The translations under genes were made by a program, and so were the position numbers. From the NCBI GenBank assembly GCA_020354025.1, contig CP070638.1, positions 906,960 to 963,873 on the forward strand: a stretch of DNA of 56,914 nucleotides, read 5' to 3'. The notes under the pieces are model-generated. The model searched no databases. It was given only the letters and a program-made list of their open reading frames with translations, and had not been told where the DNA came from. Origin of the DNA: Fidelibacterota bacterium (GTDB lineage Bacteria; Fidelibacterota; Marinisomatia; SCGC-AAA003-L08; TS1B11). This document shows positions 27,049 through 40,635 of this stretch, piece by piece (position 1 is the first letter of the stretch; every line of letters begins with the position of its first letter).

Positions 27049-28836
27049 ATGAGTAGGATCAAGCGCATGTCCGCCGCCCTGGCCGACCAGATCGCAGCTG
27101 GTGAGGTAGTGGAGCGGCCAGCCTCGGTGGTAAAGGAGCTCATCGAGAACGCCATCGACGCCGGTGCTAACGACATCGCCGTTGTCGTCCAGCAGGGGGG
27201 ACGCAGCCTGATCCAGGTCACCGACAACGGCAACGGTATGGATAGCGAGGACCTGGTCTTGGCTTTCGAACGCCACGCCACCAGCAAGATCGAATCCGCT
27301 GACGATCTGACCCGTATTGCGACCCTGGGATTTCGGGGTGAAGCGCTCCCCAGTATCGGATCTGTGGCCCAGGTGCGGGCTCTGACATCGGTGAACCTGA
27401 ACGAAGGCAACGAGATCACCGTAGATGGTGGCAAGAGCAAGGGTGTGAAACCGGCACCAGCGGTGGGGGGCACAACCATCCAGGTGAAGAACTTATTCTA
27501 TAATACCCCTGCTCGCAGGAAATTTCTCAAACGGCCCGCCACCGAGAACCAACACATTGTTGAGGTAGTGCGCCGGTTTGCTCTGTGCTACCCTGGAGTC
27601 GCTTTCAGCCTCACCAGCGGCGGCCGGGAGACCTACCGTCTGCCACCGGCGGAGCTCAGACAACGCATTGGCGCCGTCTTTGATCGTTTCTACCAGCAGT
27701 CCCTGAAGGAAGTATTTCTAGAAAAACCACCCTTCGAGGTAGAAGGCTATGTGGGGAACCTGAACCTGGTGCGAGGTCGTCCCGGAGAGCAGTACATCTT
27801 CCTCAACCGCCGGGCGGTGCAGGACCGCCTGCTTAACAGCGCCGTATACAGCTCCTACCGTTCCCTCATAAGCCGTGGAGAGTATCCTTTCTTTGTCTTA
27901 AATATTGCTATACCGGCGGAAATGGTGGACGTGAACGTGCATCCGGCCAAGAGCGAGGTGCGCTTTCAGGACGAGTGGCGGGTATATCACGTTGTCAAGA
28001 CGGCGGTGACCGAAGCCATCCGGGACATTCCCGGCATGATACCTGATCTTGCGTCGCCGATCGAGAGAGAGCTTCCCCGGACCTTCCCGACGTCAACAAC
28101 GGCAGGGATTCCGCATCAGGCACCGGCCGCAGGCCTATTTGAAGCCGCTCCCAGGCCGGCTTCCGGGCCCGATTCCGATGATGCCGCAATCCGTATCGGG
28201 AAGACAGTACCAGGGATTGATCCCGCCTCCTCAGTGGATGAAACGGCGCGGGCCCGACCCGAGCTGCTCTATAATCCTGAATCCATCTGGCAAGTGCATA
28301 ACAGGTATATCCTGAGCCAGGTGACCTCGGGAATTGTGGTAATCGACCAACACGTAGCCCATGAGCGAGTGCTGTTCGAGGAGGCTCGAAAAGCATTCGC
28401 TGGTCGAGCATTGTCTTCCCAGACGGTGTTGTTTCCCCAGGCTATCGAGCTGGCCCCTGACGAGTTCACCCGGCTGGTGGACCTAATCCCCAGCCTGGAG
28501 CGGCTGGGATTCCGCGTCCGGGAATTCGGTAAGAACACGGTGGTGGTTGACGGCGTGCCCACCGATGTGGTCTGGGGACGGGAGCGAGAGATCATCCGGG
28601 ATATCCTGGACAACTACGGTGAGGGGCGAAGCGGAACCGAGTTTTTCGACCAGCTGGCAGCAGCCTACGCCTGCAAGGCGGCCATCAAGGCCGGGGATCC
28701 CCTGGCGCTGGAAGAAATGGTAAGCCTTGTAGATCGCCTCTTCGCTACCGAGAATCCCTATTACTGCCCGCACGGCCGGCCCATCGTGGTGCACCTCTCC
28801 TTGCAGGAGCTGGACAAGCGCTTTGAGCGGATTTGA
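27049..28836 (+). CDS. mutL: DNA mismatch repair protein MutL with endonuclease motif
   Basis: About 595 residues. I chose ATG at 27049 because GGTGGA lies about 10 nt upstream; an in-frame TTG at 27019 would overlap ftcD but adds a non-conserved extension. The GHKL ATPase part has IAAGEVVERPASVVKELIENAIDAG, DNGNGM and TLGFRGEALPSI. A Pro-rich linker (about 335-405) separates it from the C-terminal dimerisation domain. That domain has DQHVAHERVLFE (metal-binding endonuclease motif) and CPHGRP, so this MutL should nick DNA itself, as in bacteria without MutH. Confidence 0.94.
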   Translation: MSRIKRMSAALADQIAAGEVVERPASVVKELIENAIDAGANDIAVVVQQGGRSLIQVTDNGNGMDSEDLVLAFERHATSKIESADDLTRIATLGFRGEALPSIGSVAQVRALTSVNLNEGNEITVDGGKSKGVKPAPAVGGTTIQVKNLFYNTPARRKFLKRPATENQHIVEVVRRFALCYPGVAFSLTSGGRETYRLPPAELRQRIGAVFDRFYQQSLKEVFLEKPPFEVEGYVGNLNLVRGRPGEQYIFLNRRAVQDRLLNSAVYSSYRSLISRGEYPFFVLNIAIPAEMVDVNVHPAKSEVRFQDEWRVYHVVKTAVTEAIRDIPGMIPDLASPIERELPRTFPTSTTAGIPHQAPAAGLFEAAPRPASGPDSDDAAIRIGKTVPGIDPASSVDETARARPELLYNPESIWQVHNRYILSQVTSGIVVIDQHVAHERVLFEEARKAFAGRALSSQTVLFPQAIELAPDEFTRLVDLIPSLERLGFRVREFGKNTVVVDGVPTDVVWGREREIIRDILDNYGEGRSGTEFFDQLAAAYACKAAIKAGDPLALEEMVSLVDRLFATENPYYCPHGRPIVVHLSLQELDKRFERI

Positions 28837-28958
28837 AGTCGTAATTACTTACCCCAGAAGCCTGCCCATTCTGATAAGCGACACACGAGTTTTACCTGGG
28901 ATGATGTCGTATTTATTAGTGGTCATAAGTTTAAGGATGGGGAATAAGGAGGAGCGGC

Positions 28959-29813
28959 GTGAGATCTGATCCCGAATGTCTGGTGTGTATACTTAAACAG
29001 TCATTGAATACCGCTAGAATTATCACTTCCGATATCAACCTCCTTAGAACGATCATCGACCAGACAGCTGAGCAGATCCTGCGAAGTGATTTAGCCCTAA
29101 CACCTGCTGCGCTCTCGAAACCGGTTTACGAGATTGTCGCTGGCGTCACTGGCACAAAGGACCCGTTTCGAGAACTGAAACACCGAACAAACCTGGAAGC
29201 GTTGCAGCTACTCCCAGAGCTCGAAGCGAATATTGCAGATGCAGACGATCCTTTGAGCATCGCCCTGCACCTGGCTGTAGCCGGGAACATAATTGATCTG
29301 GGGATCGGGCACGATTTCGATCTTATCAATGACATCAAGGCTATCCTGAATACCGAATTTGCCGTTGATGACACCGAAGACTTCCGGAGGGACCTCCAGC
29401 CGGGGAGGCAGTTATTATTCCTCGGCGACAATTCGGGCGAGATCGTTTTTGATCGTATTCTGGTTCAGGAACTTGTCGGAAGAGGATTGGCGGTTACCTA
29501 TTGCGTCAAGTCCGGGCCTATCATCAACGATGCCACCATGGAAGATGCACTGCAGGCGGGTCTGACGGAAATGGTCCCTGTCATCGAGACCGGCTCAAAC
29601 GATATCGGGGTAGATTTCAACCGCATCAGCAGCGAATTCGAGGCCGCTTTCAACAGGGCGGATATCATCATTGCCAAGGGACAGGGTAATTTTGAGACCT
29701 GCGACGATGCGTCCGGAAATATATATTTTCTCCTGAAGGCGAAATGCGATGTGGTCGCCCGCGAGCTGGGTGTCACAACCGGTGATATCGTCTTCACGCA
29801 TTCACCGGCCTGA
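28959..29813 (+). CDS. DUF89 / ARMT1-like damage-control phosphatase family protein
   Basis: A 284-residue protein starting at GTG. The N-terminal ECLVCILKQSLNTA, the active-site-like FLGDNSGEIVFDRIL (about 152-166) and KGQGNFETCDD (about 233-243) are the hallmarks of DUF89. Family members are metal-dependent phosphatases thought to remove harmful phosphometabolites; the substrate of this group is unknown. It stands about 120 nt after mutL and converges on the beta-galactosidase gene with 22 nt between stops. Confidence 0.88.
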   Translation: MRSDPECLVCILKQSLNTARIITSDINLLRTIIDQTAEQILRSDLALTPAALSKPVYEIVAGVTGTKDPFRELKHRTNLEALQLLPELEANIADADDPLSIALHLAVAGNIIDLGIGHDFDLINDIKAILNTEFAVDDTEDFRRDLQPGRQLLFLGDNSGEIVFDRILVQELVGRGLAVTYCVKSGPIINDATMEDALQAGLTEMVPVIETGSNDIGVDFNRISSEFEAAFNRADIIIAKGQGNFETCDDASGNIYFLLKAKCDVVARELGVTTGDIVFTHSPA

Positions 29814-29835
29814 TGCGGCGCTCAGGCTTGAGTAA

Positions 29836-33147
<3,312 letters not shown>

Positions 33148-33182
33148 TTATCGGTGATATGATCCTTAGGGTCGAGAAATGG

Positions 33183-33827
33183 TCACTGCTGCCCGTACTC
33201 TTCCCGATAGCGCCGGTTCAGCCGGGCGATATCCTCCGGGCTGATGGGAATAGGCTCGCCCAGCTGCAGGGCGTGGTGGATGGTTCTGGCGGCATCCTCC
33301 ACCATAACTGCCGATTTCACCGCCGATGTGGCATCTTCCCCGATGGTGAATACGCCGTGGTTCTGCATGAGGATGGCCTTGCTGTCTCCGATTGACTTCA
33401 CAATCTCCTGGCCAATCTCCTCGCCCCCGATAGGGGCAAAGCCCCCTACCGGGATCGGGCCGCCGAATTCATCACAGACAGCTGTCAGGACAGCGGGGAT
33501 CGGCTTCCCCACAGCCGCAAATGCGGTGGCGAAAGTGGAGTGCGTATGAACGATTCCACCCACATCCTGACGGTGGCGATAGATGTACAGATGTGTGGCA
33601 GTATCCGAGGAAGGTTTCAGCTCCCCTTCAAGCACTCGCCCATCCAGATCGACAATGACCAGCTTGTCGGCTGTTAGATCATCATAGCGCACGCCGCTGG
33701 GCTTGATGACGACCCGGTTGGTGCTGGGGTCACGAGCACTGATATTGCCGCCGGTCCAGACAACCAGACCGTTCAGGACCAATTCCCGATGGAGCGCCGC
33801 TAACTCCTGACGCAGCTCTTCAAGCAT
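33183..33827 (-). CDS. araD: L-ribulose-5-phosphate 4-epimerase
   Basis: A 214-residue class II aldolase-like epimerase. Motifs are TGGNISARDP, KPSGVRYDDL, the zinc-site HTHSTFATAFA and MQNHGVFTIGE. It converts L-ribulose 5-phosphate to D-xylulose 5-phosphate, the last step of the L-arabinose route. It lies 27 nt after araB, with GGGAG before its ATG. The related fuculose aldolase is the alternative reading, but its length and the neighbouring ribulokinase favour AraD. Confidence 0.88.
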   Translation of the reverse strand: MLEELRQELAALHRELVLNGLVVWTGGNISARDPSTNRVVIKPSGVRYDDLTADKLVIVDLDGRVLEGELKPSSDTATHLYIYRHRQDVGGIVHTHSTFATAFAAVGKPIPAVLTAVCDEFGGPIPVGGFAPIGGEEIGQEIVKSIGDSKAILMQNHGVFTIGEDATSAVKSAVMVEDAARTIHHALQLGEPIPISPEDIARLNRRYREEYGQQ

Positions 33828-33854
33828 CGCTACTCCCTGAGGTTATACGGCAGG

Positions 33855-35537
33855 TCAGTCACTCCGGACCTTGTCCCGTATGGCCCTCAAATTTTTCATG
33901 ACGTTATTTTCCCCTCGGCCAAAGTAGTCATACAGCCGCCGGTATTCAGTAAATAACCGGTCGTAAACCCGCTGATTTTCCTGGATGGGCTTATAGGCCC
34001 TTTCTTTCAGTCGAGCCATATGGCGGGCAGCGTCGAAAATGGTGTCGTACCCCCCGGCAGCGTGACCTGCTGCTACCGCCCCGAACATGGCCGAGCCCAG
34101 GGCTGGCGTCTGTGCGGTTGCGGACAGCTTGATTTCCCGCCCGGTAACATCGGCGTATATCTGCATGAGCATATCGTTCTTTTCCGGCAAGCCGCCACAA
34201 GCTACCAGTTCCTGAACAGCTACTCCGCTGGCTTCGAAGGCCTCGATGATAACCCGGGTGCCATAGGCGGTAGACTCGATAAGGGCTCGGTAGATATCTT
34301 CCGGTTTGGTGCCCAGTGTAGCCCCTAGAAGCAGCCCCGAGAGATCCACATCCACTAGCACCGACCTATTGCCATTCCACCAATCCAATGCCAGCAGGCC
34401 GTGCTCTCCCGGCTTTTGCGCAGCAGCTTTGCTCTCCAGGAACCGGTGGAGATCAAGCCCGCTCTCCCGGGCTTCTTTCTGACAGGACTCCGGCACGCAA
34501 TTATCCACAAACCAGGCAAAAATGTCCCCCACTCCGGATTGGCCGGCTTCAAAGCCGAACAATCCCGGGATAATTCCATCCTCAACAACACCACACATGC
34601 CTTCAACGGTACGCTCTTCTTCACCAAGCACCATATGGCATATGCTGGTTCCCATAATCATCACCAGGCGGCCCGGCTCGGTGACGGTTACAGCCGGGAC
34701 CGAGACATGCGCATCCACATTCGCGATGGCCACGGCCGTACCAGGCCTGAGCCCCATCCACTCCGCAGCTTGGGGCGTCAGCTCGCCAGCCTTCTCGCCG
34801 ATCGAGTGAATGCTTCTCGACATCTTCTCATCAATTACGTTTGCCAGCCGCGGATCGAGAGCGGCAAAATAAGCATCGCTGGGATATCCCTCCCTCTTTG
34901 ACCACATGGCCTTATAGCCCGCGGTGCACGAATTGCGCTTCTCCTCCCCGACGAGCTGCCACACCACCCAATCGGCTGCCTCGATCAGTCGGTCTGCGGC
35001 AGCGTAGATTTCCGGTGCCTCGTCCAGGATCTGGAGGGTCTTGGCGAAAAACCATTCCGATGAGATCTTTCCACCGTAGCGGTCAAGCCATTTCTCTCCG
35101 CGCGACCGAGCCGTCTCGGTGATCTTATCCGCCTCGGGCTGCGCAGCGTGATGCTTCCAGAGCTTGACCCAGGCGTGGGGATTTAGCCGGTACTCGGGCA
35201 GGGTACACAACGGCTGGCCGTCACTAGTCACCGGTAGCATGGTACAGGCCGTGAAGTCGATACCTATGCCGATAACATCCGCCGGATCGACTCCGCTTTT
35301 TGCCAGAACATCGGGGACGGTAGTCTGGAAAGTACGCACGTAATCCTCGGGGTCCTGCAAAGCCCAGTCCGGTTCGAGCATCACCGAATCACCTTCAACG
35401 GGAAGCCCGTGATCGATTACACCGTTTTTATAGGCATAAACTGATTCCGCGACCGTCGTCCCGGTGGCCACATCTATCAGCACCGTCCGGCCGGACTCCG
35501 TCCCAAAATCGATACCGATGGTGTATTTCCCGCTCAT
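33855..35537 (-). CDS. araB: L-ribulokinase
   Basis: About 560 residues of the FGGY kinase family. I chose ATG at 35537 ([15 protein letters not shown]), which has GAGGGTG upstream; an ATG at 35558 would overlap the dehydrogenase stop as ATGA and add seven residues. [15 protein letters not shown] is the N-terminal ATPase loop, [13 protein letters not shown] follows near residue 90, and [22 protein letters not shown] marks the C-terminal adenosine site typical of AraB. It phosphorylates L-ribulose made by the neighbouring isomerase. The size matches AraB (about 560). Confidence 0.92.
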   Translation of the reverse strand: MSGKYTIGIDFGTESGRTVLIDVATGTTVAESVYAYKNGVIDHGLPVEGDSVMLEPDWALQDPEDYVRTFQTTVPDVLAKSGVDPADVIGIGIDFTACTMLPVTSDGQPLCTLPEYRLNPHAWVKLWKHHAAQPEADKITETARSRGEKWLDRYGGKISSEWFFAKTLQILDEAPEIYAAADRLIEAADWVVWQLVGEEKRNSCTAGYKAMWSKREGYPSDAYFAALDPRLANVIDEKMSRSIHSIGEKAGELTPQAAEWMGLRPGTAVAIANVDAHVSVPAVTVTEPGRLVMIMGTSICHMVLGEEERTVEGMCGVVEDGIIPGLFGFEAGQSGVGDIFAWFVDNCVPESCQKEARESGLDLHRFLESKAAAQKPGEHGLLALDWWNGNRSVLVDVDLSGLLLGATLGTKPEDIYRALIESTAYGTRVIIEAFEASGVAVQELVACGGLPEKNDMLMQIYADVTGREIKLSATAQTPALGSAMFGAVAAGHAAGGYDTIFDAARHMARLKERAYKPIQENQRVYDRLFTEYRRLYDYFGRGENNVMKNLRAIRDKVRSD

Positions 35538-35554
35538 GTCACCCTCGTTACCTG

Positions 35555-36574
35555 TCATCCCGATTGGATCGGTTCAATAACGACCTTCAAGCCCTCCCGC
35601 CGTACAGCTACGGCAAAAGCTTCTGCATATTCATCGATAGGGAAACGATGCGTCACCAGGGAGCGTAAATCAACCCGTCCCTTTTCGGCCAGCTTGATCG
35701 CGCGCGGGTATGTATGTTTCATCCTGCGACACAGCTTGATTGTTAGTCCTTTGCGCCGCGCTGTCGTAGCCTTAAAAGTGGTCCTTTCATCAACAGGAAT
35801 GCCGACCAAAACTACTGTCGCACCAGGGCAGGCGGAAGCCACAGCTGTCTCTACGGCTGCATTCTCACCGGCAACCTCGAATGCGACATCCACCCCTTCT
35901 TCGCCGGATGCAGCCCATATTTCCCCATTTTCCTCGCCATCCTCTGCCTGGATTACACTCGTAGCTCCAAAAGTACGAGCGGCTTCCAGACGGTGAGATA
36001 GCTTATCGGTGGCAATGATTTGTGCGGCTCCCATCAGGCGTGCTAGCTGCACAACCATCAAACCTATGGGACCGCAGCCGAAAACACCTACCCGCATCCC
36101 CAGCTTAACTGATCCTAGCTCGACCGCATGGATAGCTACTCCCAGGGGCTCAAGCATTGCCCCATCAATTTCGTTGAGAGACTCGGGAAGAGCGTGAAGA
36201 CATTGATCCGGCCAGGCAATTTTTTCGCGTAGAGCCCCGTCGTCTGCACCATGACCAGCGAAACGGAGTGCTTTGCATAGATTCGGATGACCTTCTCTGC
36301 AAAATCGACACTGCTCACAGGGCACTGCCGGATCAACCGCGACACGCAAGACACCTCCGTCCCTCTCTTCAATCAAACCGGAAAATTCATGCCCCAGAAT
36401 GAGCGGGCTTTCAATTTTCTCACCACCAAGGCCGGCTTCTGAGAACCAGTGCAGATCTGAGCCACATAAAGCCACCGCACTTACTCGAACCACGGTTTCA
36501 CCCGGACCCGGTTCAGGATCAGGTTCAGTATGTAGATGCAAGTCTCCGGCCCCGTGCAGGCGGATCACTTTCAT
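35555..36574 (-). CDS. Zinc-dependent medium-chain (polyol/sugar) dehydrogenase
   Basis: 339 residues of the sorbitol/L-threonine dehydrogenase-like MDR family. CGSDLHWF and GHEFSGL hold the catalytic zinc ligands, [15 protein letters not shown] the four structural zinc cysteines, and [17 protein letters not shown] the NAD(P) Rossmann loop. It may interconvert a pentitol (arabinitol, xylitol) or pentose with a ketose and so feed the ribulokinase. It lies between the isomerase (4 nt gap) and araB. The exact substrate is not predictable. Confidence 0.85.
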   Translation of the reverse strand: MKVIRLHGAGDLHLHTEPDPEPGPGETVVRVSAVALCGSDLHWFSEAGLGGEKIESPLILGHEFSGLIEERDGGVLRVAVDPAVPCEQCRFCREGHPNLCKALRFAGHGADDGALREKIAWPDQCLHALPESLNEIDGAMLEPLGVAIHAVELGSVKLGMRVGVFGCGPIGLMVVQLARLMGAAQIIATDKLSHRLEAARTFGATSVIQAEDGEENGEIWAASGEEGVDVAFEVAGENAAVETAVASACPGATVVLVGIPVDERTTFKATTARRKGLTIKLCRRMKHTYPRAIKLAEKGRVDLRSLVTHRFPIDEYAEAFAVAVRREGLKVVIEPIQSG

Positions 36575-36578
36575 TGAA

Positions 36579-38024
36579 TCAACCTGCCTTATTATGATGG
36601 TGTACTGCCCAATCCAGATACTTGCTCAATGCCTCATCCACAGCCAATGCGGTCTGTGAAAGATTGATAGCTACGTGATGTTCGAATCCATTTTCGCAAA
36701 TATATTGCAGCAATTTCTGCAGATTCGGCACATGCGCAACGCCATACCCTCCAAAAGTATCCAGAGCATCATCCGTCATCTTGCCTTCACCGACATAAAC
36801 CGAAATTTTGCCTGCGAGATCATCCGTTGAGATTCGGCAATAGGTGAAAGGTCCGGCCTGTATCCTTCCTGAGATCGTGCCGAAAGCGTTCTCCTGCCCC
36901 ACGTTGCCCGCGATTATCTCCTGGTAGTCCATATGACATGCACGACAGCCTTTCCTCACGGAGTCCTCTTCAAAAACGTCCTTGGGTAGATTAGAACAAT
37001 GGAACAGAACACATTTGTTAAGATCATCCCCGTAATTATTATTCCAGTCTACAATCGCGCTTGGCTTGCCGGAAGCCAGCATGAGAGCGTACATGCCAAC
37101 TAGGCCGGCTGCATCCGTTTCACAGGCGCTGGGCAATAGCTTGCTGCTCATGATGCTCATCAGTGCGCAGGGCATTACGCCATAATACTCTTCCATGGAG
37201 GTCCAGCATTGAATAGTGCTGGCCGCCAGGTCCTGCTCTTGCATCCAATCGTCGATCACCACACCTAGCTTGGCCATTTTTCCCAGGGACTTGGCTGGAA
37301 TCCCCTCAGTTGAAACGTAATCCTCGATTTCCTCCCGCTTAGCTTTGATTTTGGGATCCTTGTCTTCAAAGCGATCGGCACGGCCAAAAATCTCCGAAAG
37401 GTCGATTGTCTCGGTGCTGATCCCGGCGCGCTCAAACAACTTCTCGCTGAACCGAACTGTGTTAAAAGCCGCAGGACGGGCACCGATGAGGCCAATCCGG
37501 ACACCAGCTAATCCGCCAACGATCCGACAGATACTCTCAAACCGTTGAAGGTCAGACCGAAAGGCTTCGCTCTCGGGTTTGACCGTGTGATGTCCTGTCA
37601 GGGTATACTTGATCCCGTATTGGGTCAGGTTATTGCACACCGACATTTTACCGCAGAAGGCATCACCCCGGTCAGCAATCGTCATTTTTTCGGGATCATC
37701 GGGAAACGCCTGAATTAGGATCGGGACGTCAAGGTCAGCCCAACGGAGGGTATTGGCCACCGCTCTTTCATCCCCGAAATTGGGTAGAGACACCAGGACA
37801 CCATCAATCTCGTCATAATGGGTTTTAAATAGCCTGGCGCATTTTCGGGCATCCTCCAGGCTCTCAACACTGCCATACTTGGTATCCTCGGTCGTTAGCG
37901 CTACTGATCTTATCCCTTCTTGCTCAAGTACCTTCAGGATAGAAGCCCTCCCCGTCTCACATAGATAGTCGGGAAAAAATCCACGGTTTCCGATGATGAT
38001 GCCCAATGTCATTCCACTACTCAT
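36579..38024 (-). CDS. L-fucose/L-arabinose isomerase-family sugar isomerase
   Basis: 481 residues, related to FucI/AraA-type isomerases but diverged from the 500-residue AraA. Visible segments: IGLIGARPAAFNTV near residue 180, TIQCWTSMEEYYG, and ACETDAAGLVGMYAL, where Glu and Asp would bind the metal. It stands where araA would be in the operon, upstream of the dehydrogenase and ribulokinase, so it probably makes L-ribulose from L-arabinose. A different aldose is possible. It is the second isomerase of this superfamily in the window and is only distantly like the 572-residue one at 6473-8191. AAAGGG precedes the ATG. Confidence 0.78.
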   Translation of the reverse strand: MSSGMTLGIIIGNRGFFPDYLCETGRASILKVLEQEGIRSVALTTEDTKYGSVESLEDARKCARLFKTHYDEIDGVLVSLPNFGDERAVANTLRWADLDVPILIQAFPDDPEKMTIADRGDAFCGKMSVCNNLTQYGIKYTLTGHHTVKPESEAFRSDLQRFESICRIVGGLAGVRIGLIGARPAAFNTVRFSEKLFERAGISTETIDLSEIFGRADRFEDKDPKIKAKREEIEDYVSTEGIPAKSLGKMAKLGVVIDDWMQEQDLAASTIQCWTSMEEYYGVMPCALMSIMSSKLLPSACETDAAGLVGMYALMLASGKPSAIVDWNNNYGDDLNKCVLFHCSNLPKDVFEEDSVRKGCRACHMDYQEIIAGNVGQENAFGTISGRIQAGPFTYCRISTDDLAGKISVYVGEGKMTDDALDTFGGYGVAHVPNLQKLLQYICENGFEHHVAINLSQTALAVDEALSKYLDWAVHHHNKAG

Positions 38025-38065
38025 GACATACCCTTTCTAATGAGGATTCTTATAGCTGACAGTAC

Positions 38066-39820
38066 TTATCCTGTAAAATACAGGTAGGCTGCGATGATCA
38101 AAATCAGTACTAGTGCTGAAGCTACCACATCCCGCATTGACCAGCTGGCTCGGGAACTTTGACGGTCTTCATCCGACGTGGTCCCAAAAGTGAGCCCGTT
38201 GATTTTCTCGTATACCGGTTCCTCGGTTAGCTTGCTGACAACGATCATTACCACGATACAAACAATAAAAATGAATAGACTATAGTACTGGAAGAAGACA
38301 TTATTGATCACCCAGAAAAATGAACCTTCCGCGTAGATAAATCCGTCCACCAGTTTGACTGGGGTATCGATAGCCAGCCGGAACAAGCCCATGGCAAAAC
38401 CGACAATAAGGGTTGCCAGACAGCCCTTGGCATTCAGTCGTTTATTAAAAACGCCAAGGAAGAAAACCACAAAGATCGGCGGTGCAAGATAGGCCTGAAC
38501 GCCTTGCAGGTAATCATAAAGTCCCTTTCCACCCCTGATAACCGGTATCCAGAAGAGGCCGAACAGGACCATCACCGTTGTGGCCACTCTTCCAATCCAG
38601 ACCAGGCGATGTTGGCTTACATTGGGTCGTAGTCGGGAGTAGAAATCCATCGTAAAAAGCGTGGAAGACGCATTGAAAACCCCGGCCAGTGAGCTCATCA
38701 ATGCTGCGAGCAATCCAGCTACCACCAGGCCGCGAATGCCAACAGGTAGAACGTTAGCCACAAGCAGAGGGAAGGCCTTCTGAGCATTATCCCGTATAAG
38801 TTGGCCGTCTGCACTGAACAATTGATCCTGGATAGCCGGCACTTGCCCGCTTTTTGCCAGAGCGAAGGCAATCATTCCCGGAATAATGAAAATGAACACG
38901 GGGAGCAGCTTCAGAAAGGCGGCTGCGATTGAGCCGCGACGGGCTTCGGTTTCATTATTGGCCGCCAGCGCTCGCTGCACGATGTATTGGTCCGTTGTCC
39001 AGTACCACAGGCCAATGATCGGGGCACAGAACAGCATCCCCAGCCAGGGGTAATTATCATTGAAATACCAGGCCATGCGACCTGCTTCCCTGACAGGAGC
39101 CCACGTGCCTTCTATACCTGACGGTACCAGCGGTTTCCAGAGATTAAACATCTCCGAGCCTGCGATTGCCCGCAACTCTCCCCAGCCACCTAAGGCATGA
39201 AGCCCGAATATTGTTACCAATATTGAACCAACAACGAGGACGATCGTCTGCAATGCTTCGGTATAGGCCACCGCGCGCAGGCCACCCAAAATCGTATAGA
39301 CACCTGTCAGAACGATCACCAGCACGGAGCCAATCCAAAAACTGTCCAGGCCCATGAAGTTCATTTCCGGGAGCAGGACACTAAAAACGATGCCGCCGGC
39401 AAAGATCCCCACCGCAATCTTGGTTAATACGTAGGCGACAAGTGAAATAACTGAGAGAACCGTGCGGGCGGCCGGTGAGAACCGCCGCTCAAGAAATTCA
39501 GGCATGGTAAACACCTTCGACCGGGAGTAAAACGGAACCATTACCCACCCCAGCACTAATAGACACCAGGCGTGCAATTCGTAGTGGGCCAAGGCAACTC
39601 CGTCGGTCGCACCCGTACCAGCCAATCCTACTAGATGTTCCGATCCAATATTCGATGCAAAAATTGACGCTCCCACGATAAACCAACCCAAATGGCGACC
39701 AGCTAGGAAATAATCGGCTGATGTATCACTCCGTTGTTTGATTGTCCACCAGGCAATTCCAAGGATAACCATAAAGTACAATCCAATTACCAACCAATCG
39801 ATGGTTCCAAAGGCGTTCAT
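38066..39820 (-). CDS. Sodium:solute symporter (SSS family, sugar type)
   Basis: 584 residues with about 14 membrane segments. SADYFLAGRHLGW near residue 35, ASNIGSEHLVGLAGTGA near residue 55, and LGGLRAVAYTEALQTIVLVVGS are signatures of SGLT-like transporters that import sugars with Na+. It is the first gene of the operon, with a clear AAGGAGAG before ATG, and is followed 41 nt later by the isomerase. Probable cargo is L-arabinose or galactose released by the exported beta-galactosidase. Confidence 0.9.
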   Translation of the reverse strand: MNAFGTIDWLVIGLYFMVILGIAWWTIKQRSDTSADYFLAGRHLGWFIVGASIFASNIGSEHLVGLAGTGATDGVALAHYELHAWCLLVLGWVMVPFYSRSKVFTMPEFLERRFSPAARTVLSVISLVAYVLTKIAVGIFAGGIVFSVLLPEMNFMGLDSFWIGSVLVIVLTGVYTILGGLRAVAYTEALQTIVLVVGSILVTIFGLHALGGWGELRAIAGSEMFNLWKPLVPSGIEGTWAPVREAGRMAWYFNDNYPWLGMLFCAPIIGLWYWTTDQYIVQRALAANNETEARRGSIAAAFLKLLPVFIFIIPGMIAFALAKSGQVPAIQDQLFSADGQLIRDNAQKAFPLLVANVLPVGIRGLVVAGLLAALMSSLAGVFNASSTLFTMDFYSRLRPNVSQHRLVWIGRVATTVMVLFGLFWIPVIRGGKGLYDYLQGVQAYLAPPIFVVFFLGVFNKRLNAKGCLATLIVGFAMGLFRLAIDTPVKLVDGFIYAEGSFFWVINNVFFQYYSLFIFIVCIVVMIVVSKLTEEPVYEKINGLTFGTTSDEDRQSSRASWSMRDVVASALVLILIIAAYLYFTG

Positions 39821-40635
39821 CTGCTGCTCTCCTTTACCTTGATGTGATAAAAATTATCTCCAAACCTGTTCTCATGATACTCAAATATCATAATCCGGTA
39901 GATCAATTCGCTTATCTTCATTGTCCTAGTCAAGCATTTTACCTATGGTTCGAACTAAAAAATACATCGCTTCCACATAATTCCATGCATTTGGCTTTCT
40001 GTCAGGTTGAACCCCCTGTCAATAGTAAATAAACATGTAGCAGTTATCATTTCTGCATGATCTGCGGAATCCCTTCAGCGCACTTGGCATCATATGATAT
40101 CCCGTGGACCGTGCTGATCCATCTATATACTGTATTGCAGATCAAGGCTCAATAATGGGACGCTCTAGATTCATTTTGCGGTAACTGTTCAGAAACGTCG
40201 AGAGTGTCGCTGCAGGTGCGAACGAATTCAGAAAGGTGTCCCACTTCTTCACTACAAGTGAGGTCATGAAAAAAAATAGTAATCTGACATACATACGCCG
40301 CCAGAGGTAATAACAGTGTACGTCGTAATACAATGTGAGCTCTTGGGGCTAAAAACTAAGAGAGACATTTTGTGATTCCAAGGTTTTTTCTGCACCTCAT
40401 TTGGTGCATCATTCGCTTGATCCTCCTCCACCGATTCAGAGGGTGGAGTTCAGTTCACATACCTACCGCGGTGAGTTCGGCTGTGTGCTTCGTGTATACC
40501 GGAACCGGAATCTAACTGATCGGTTTAAGGGAAAACAAAGCCAACGTCATCTCGCTCCGGACAGATGTCTGAAGCTGTCGGTTAATGGCATGCCCGTCGC
40601 TACTTGGAACCTCGGAAAACATGGAGAGCTACACA
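39821..40635. other. Long divergent intergenic region with operator-like palindrome
   Basis: About 815 nt between the leftward arabinose operon and a rightward secreted-protein gene. It holds ATGATA-n6-TATCAT at 39874-39891, listed separately, and a 10-nt palindrome ATCATATGAT at 40089-40098. Short frames in this stretch show no family signal. A minus-strand frame at 40142-40333 ends in TFLNSF...TFLNSYRKMNLERP, which could be a decayed gene tail, but I could not tie it to a family. Confidence 0.4.
39874..39891. promoter_or_regulatory. Candidate operator upstream of arabinose operon
   Basis: The perfect inverted repeat ATGATA-n6-TATCAT lies 54-71 nt upstream of the symporter start codon, where a regulator could control the six-gene operon. 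It does not match the AraR or AraC sites I know. No regulator gene is encoded in or beside the operon. Confidence 0.35.

Noticed and set aside
40142-40333. Minus-strand 63-codon frame with TFLNSF/TFLNSYRK repeats, possible transposase tail
   Set aside because: No DDE or other catalytic motif, no ribosome site and no terminal inverted repeats could be found, so I did not call a mobile element.
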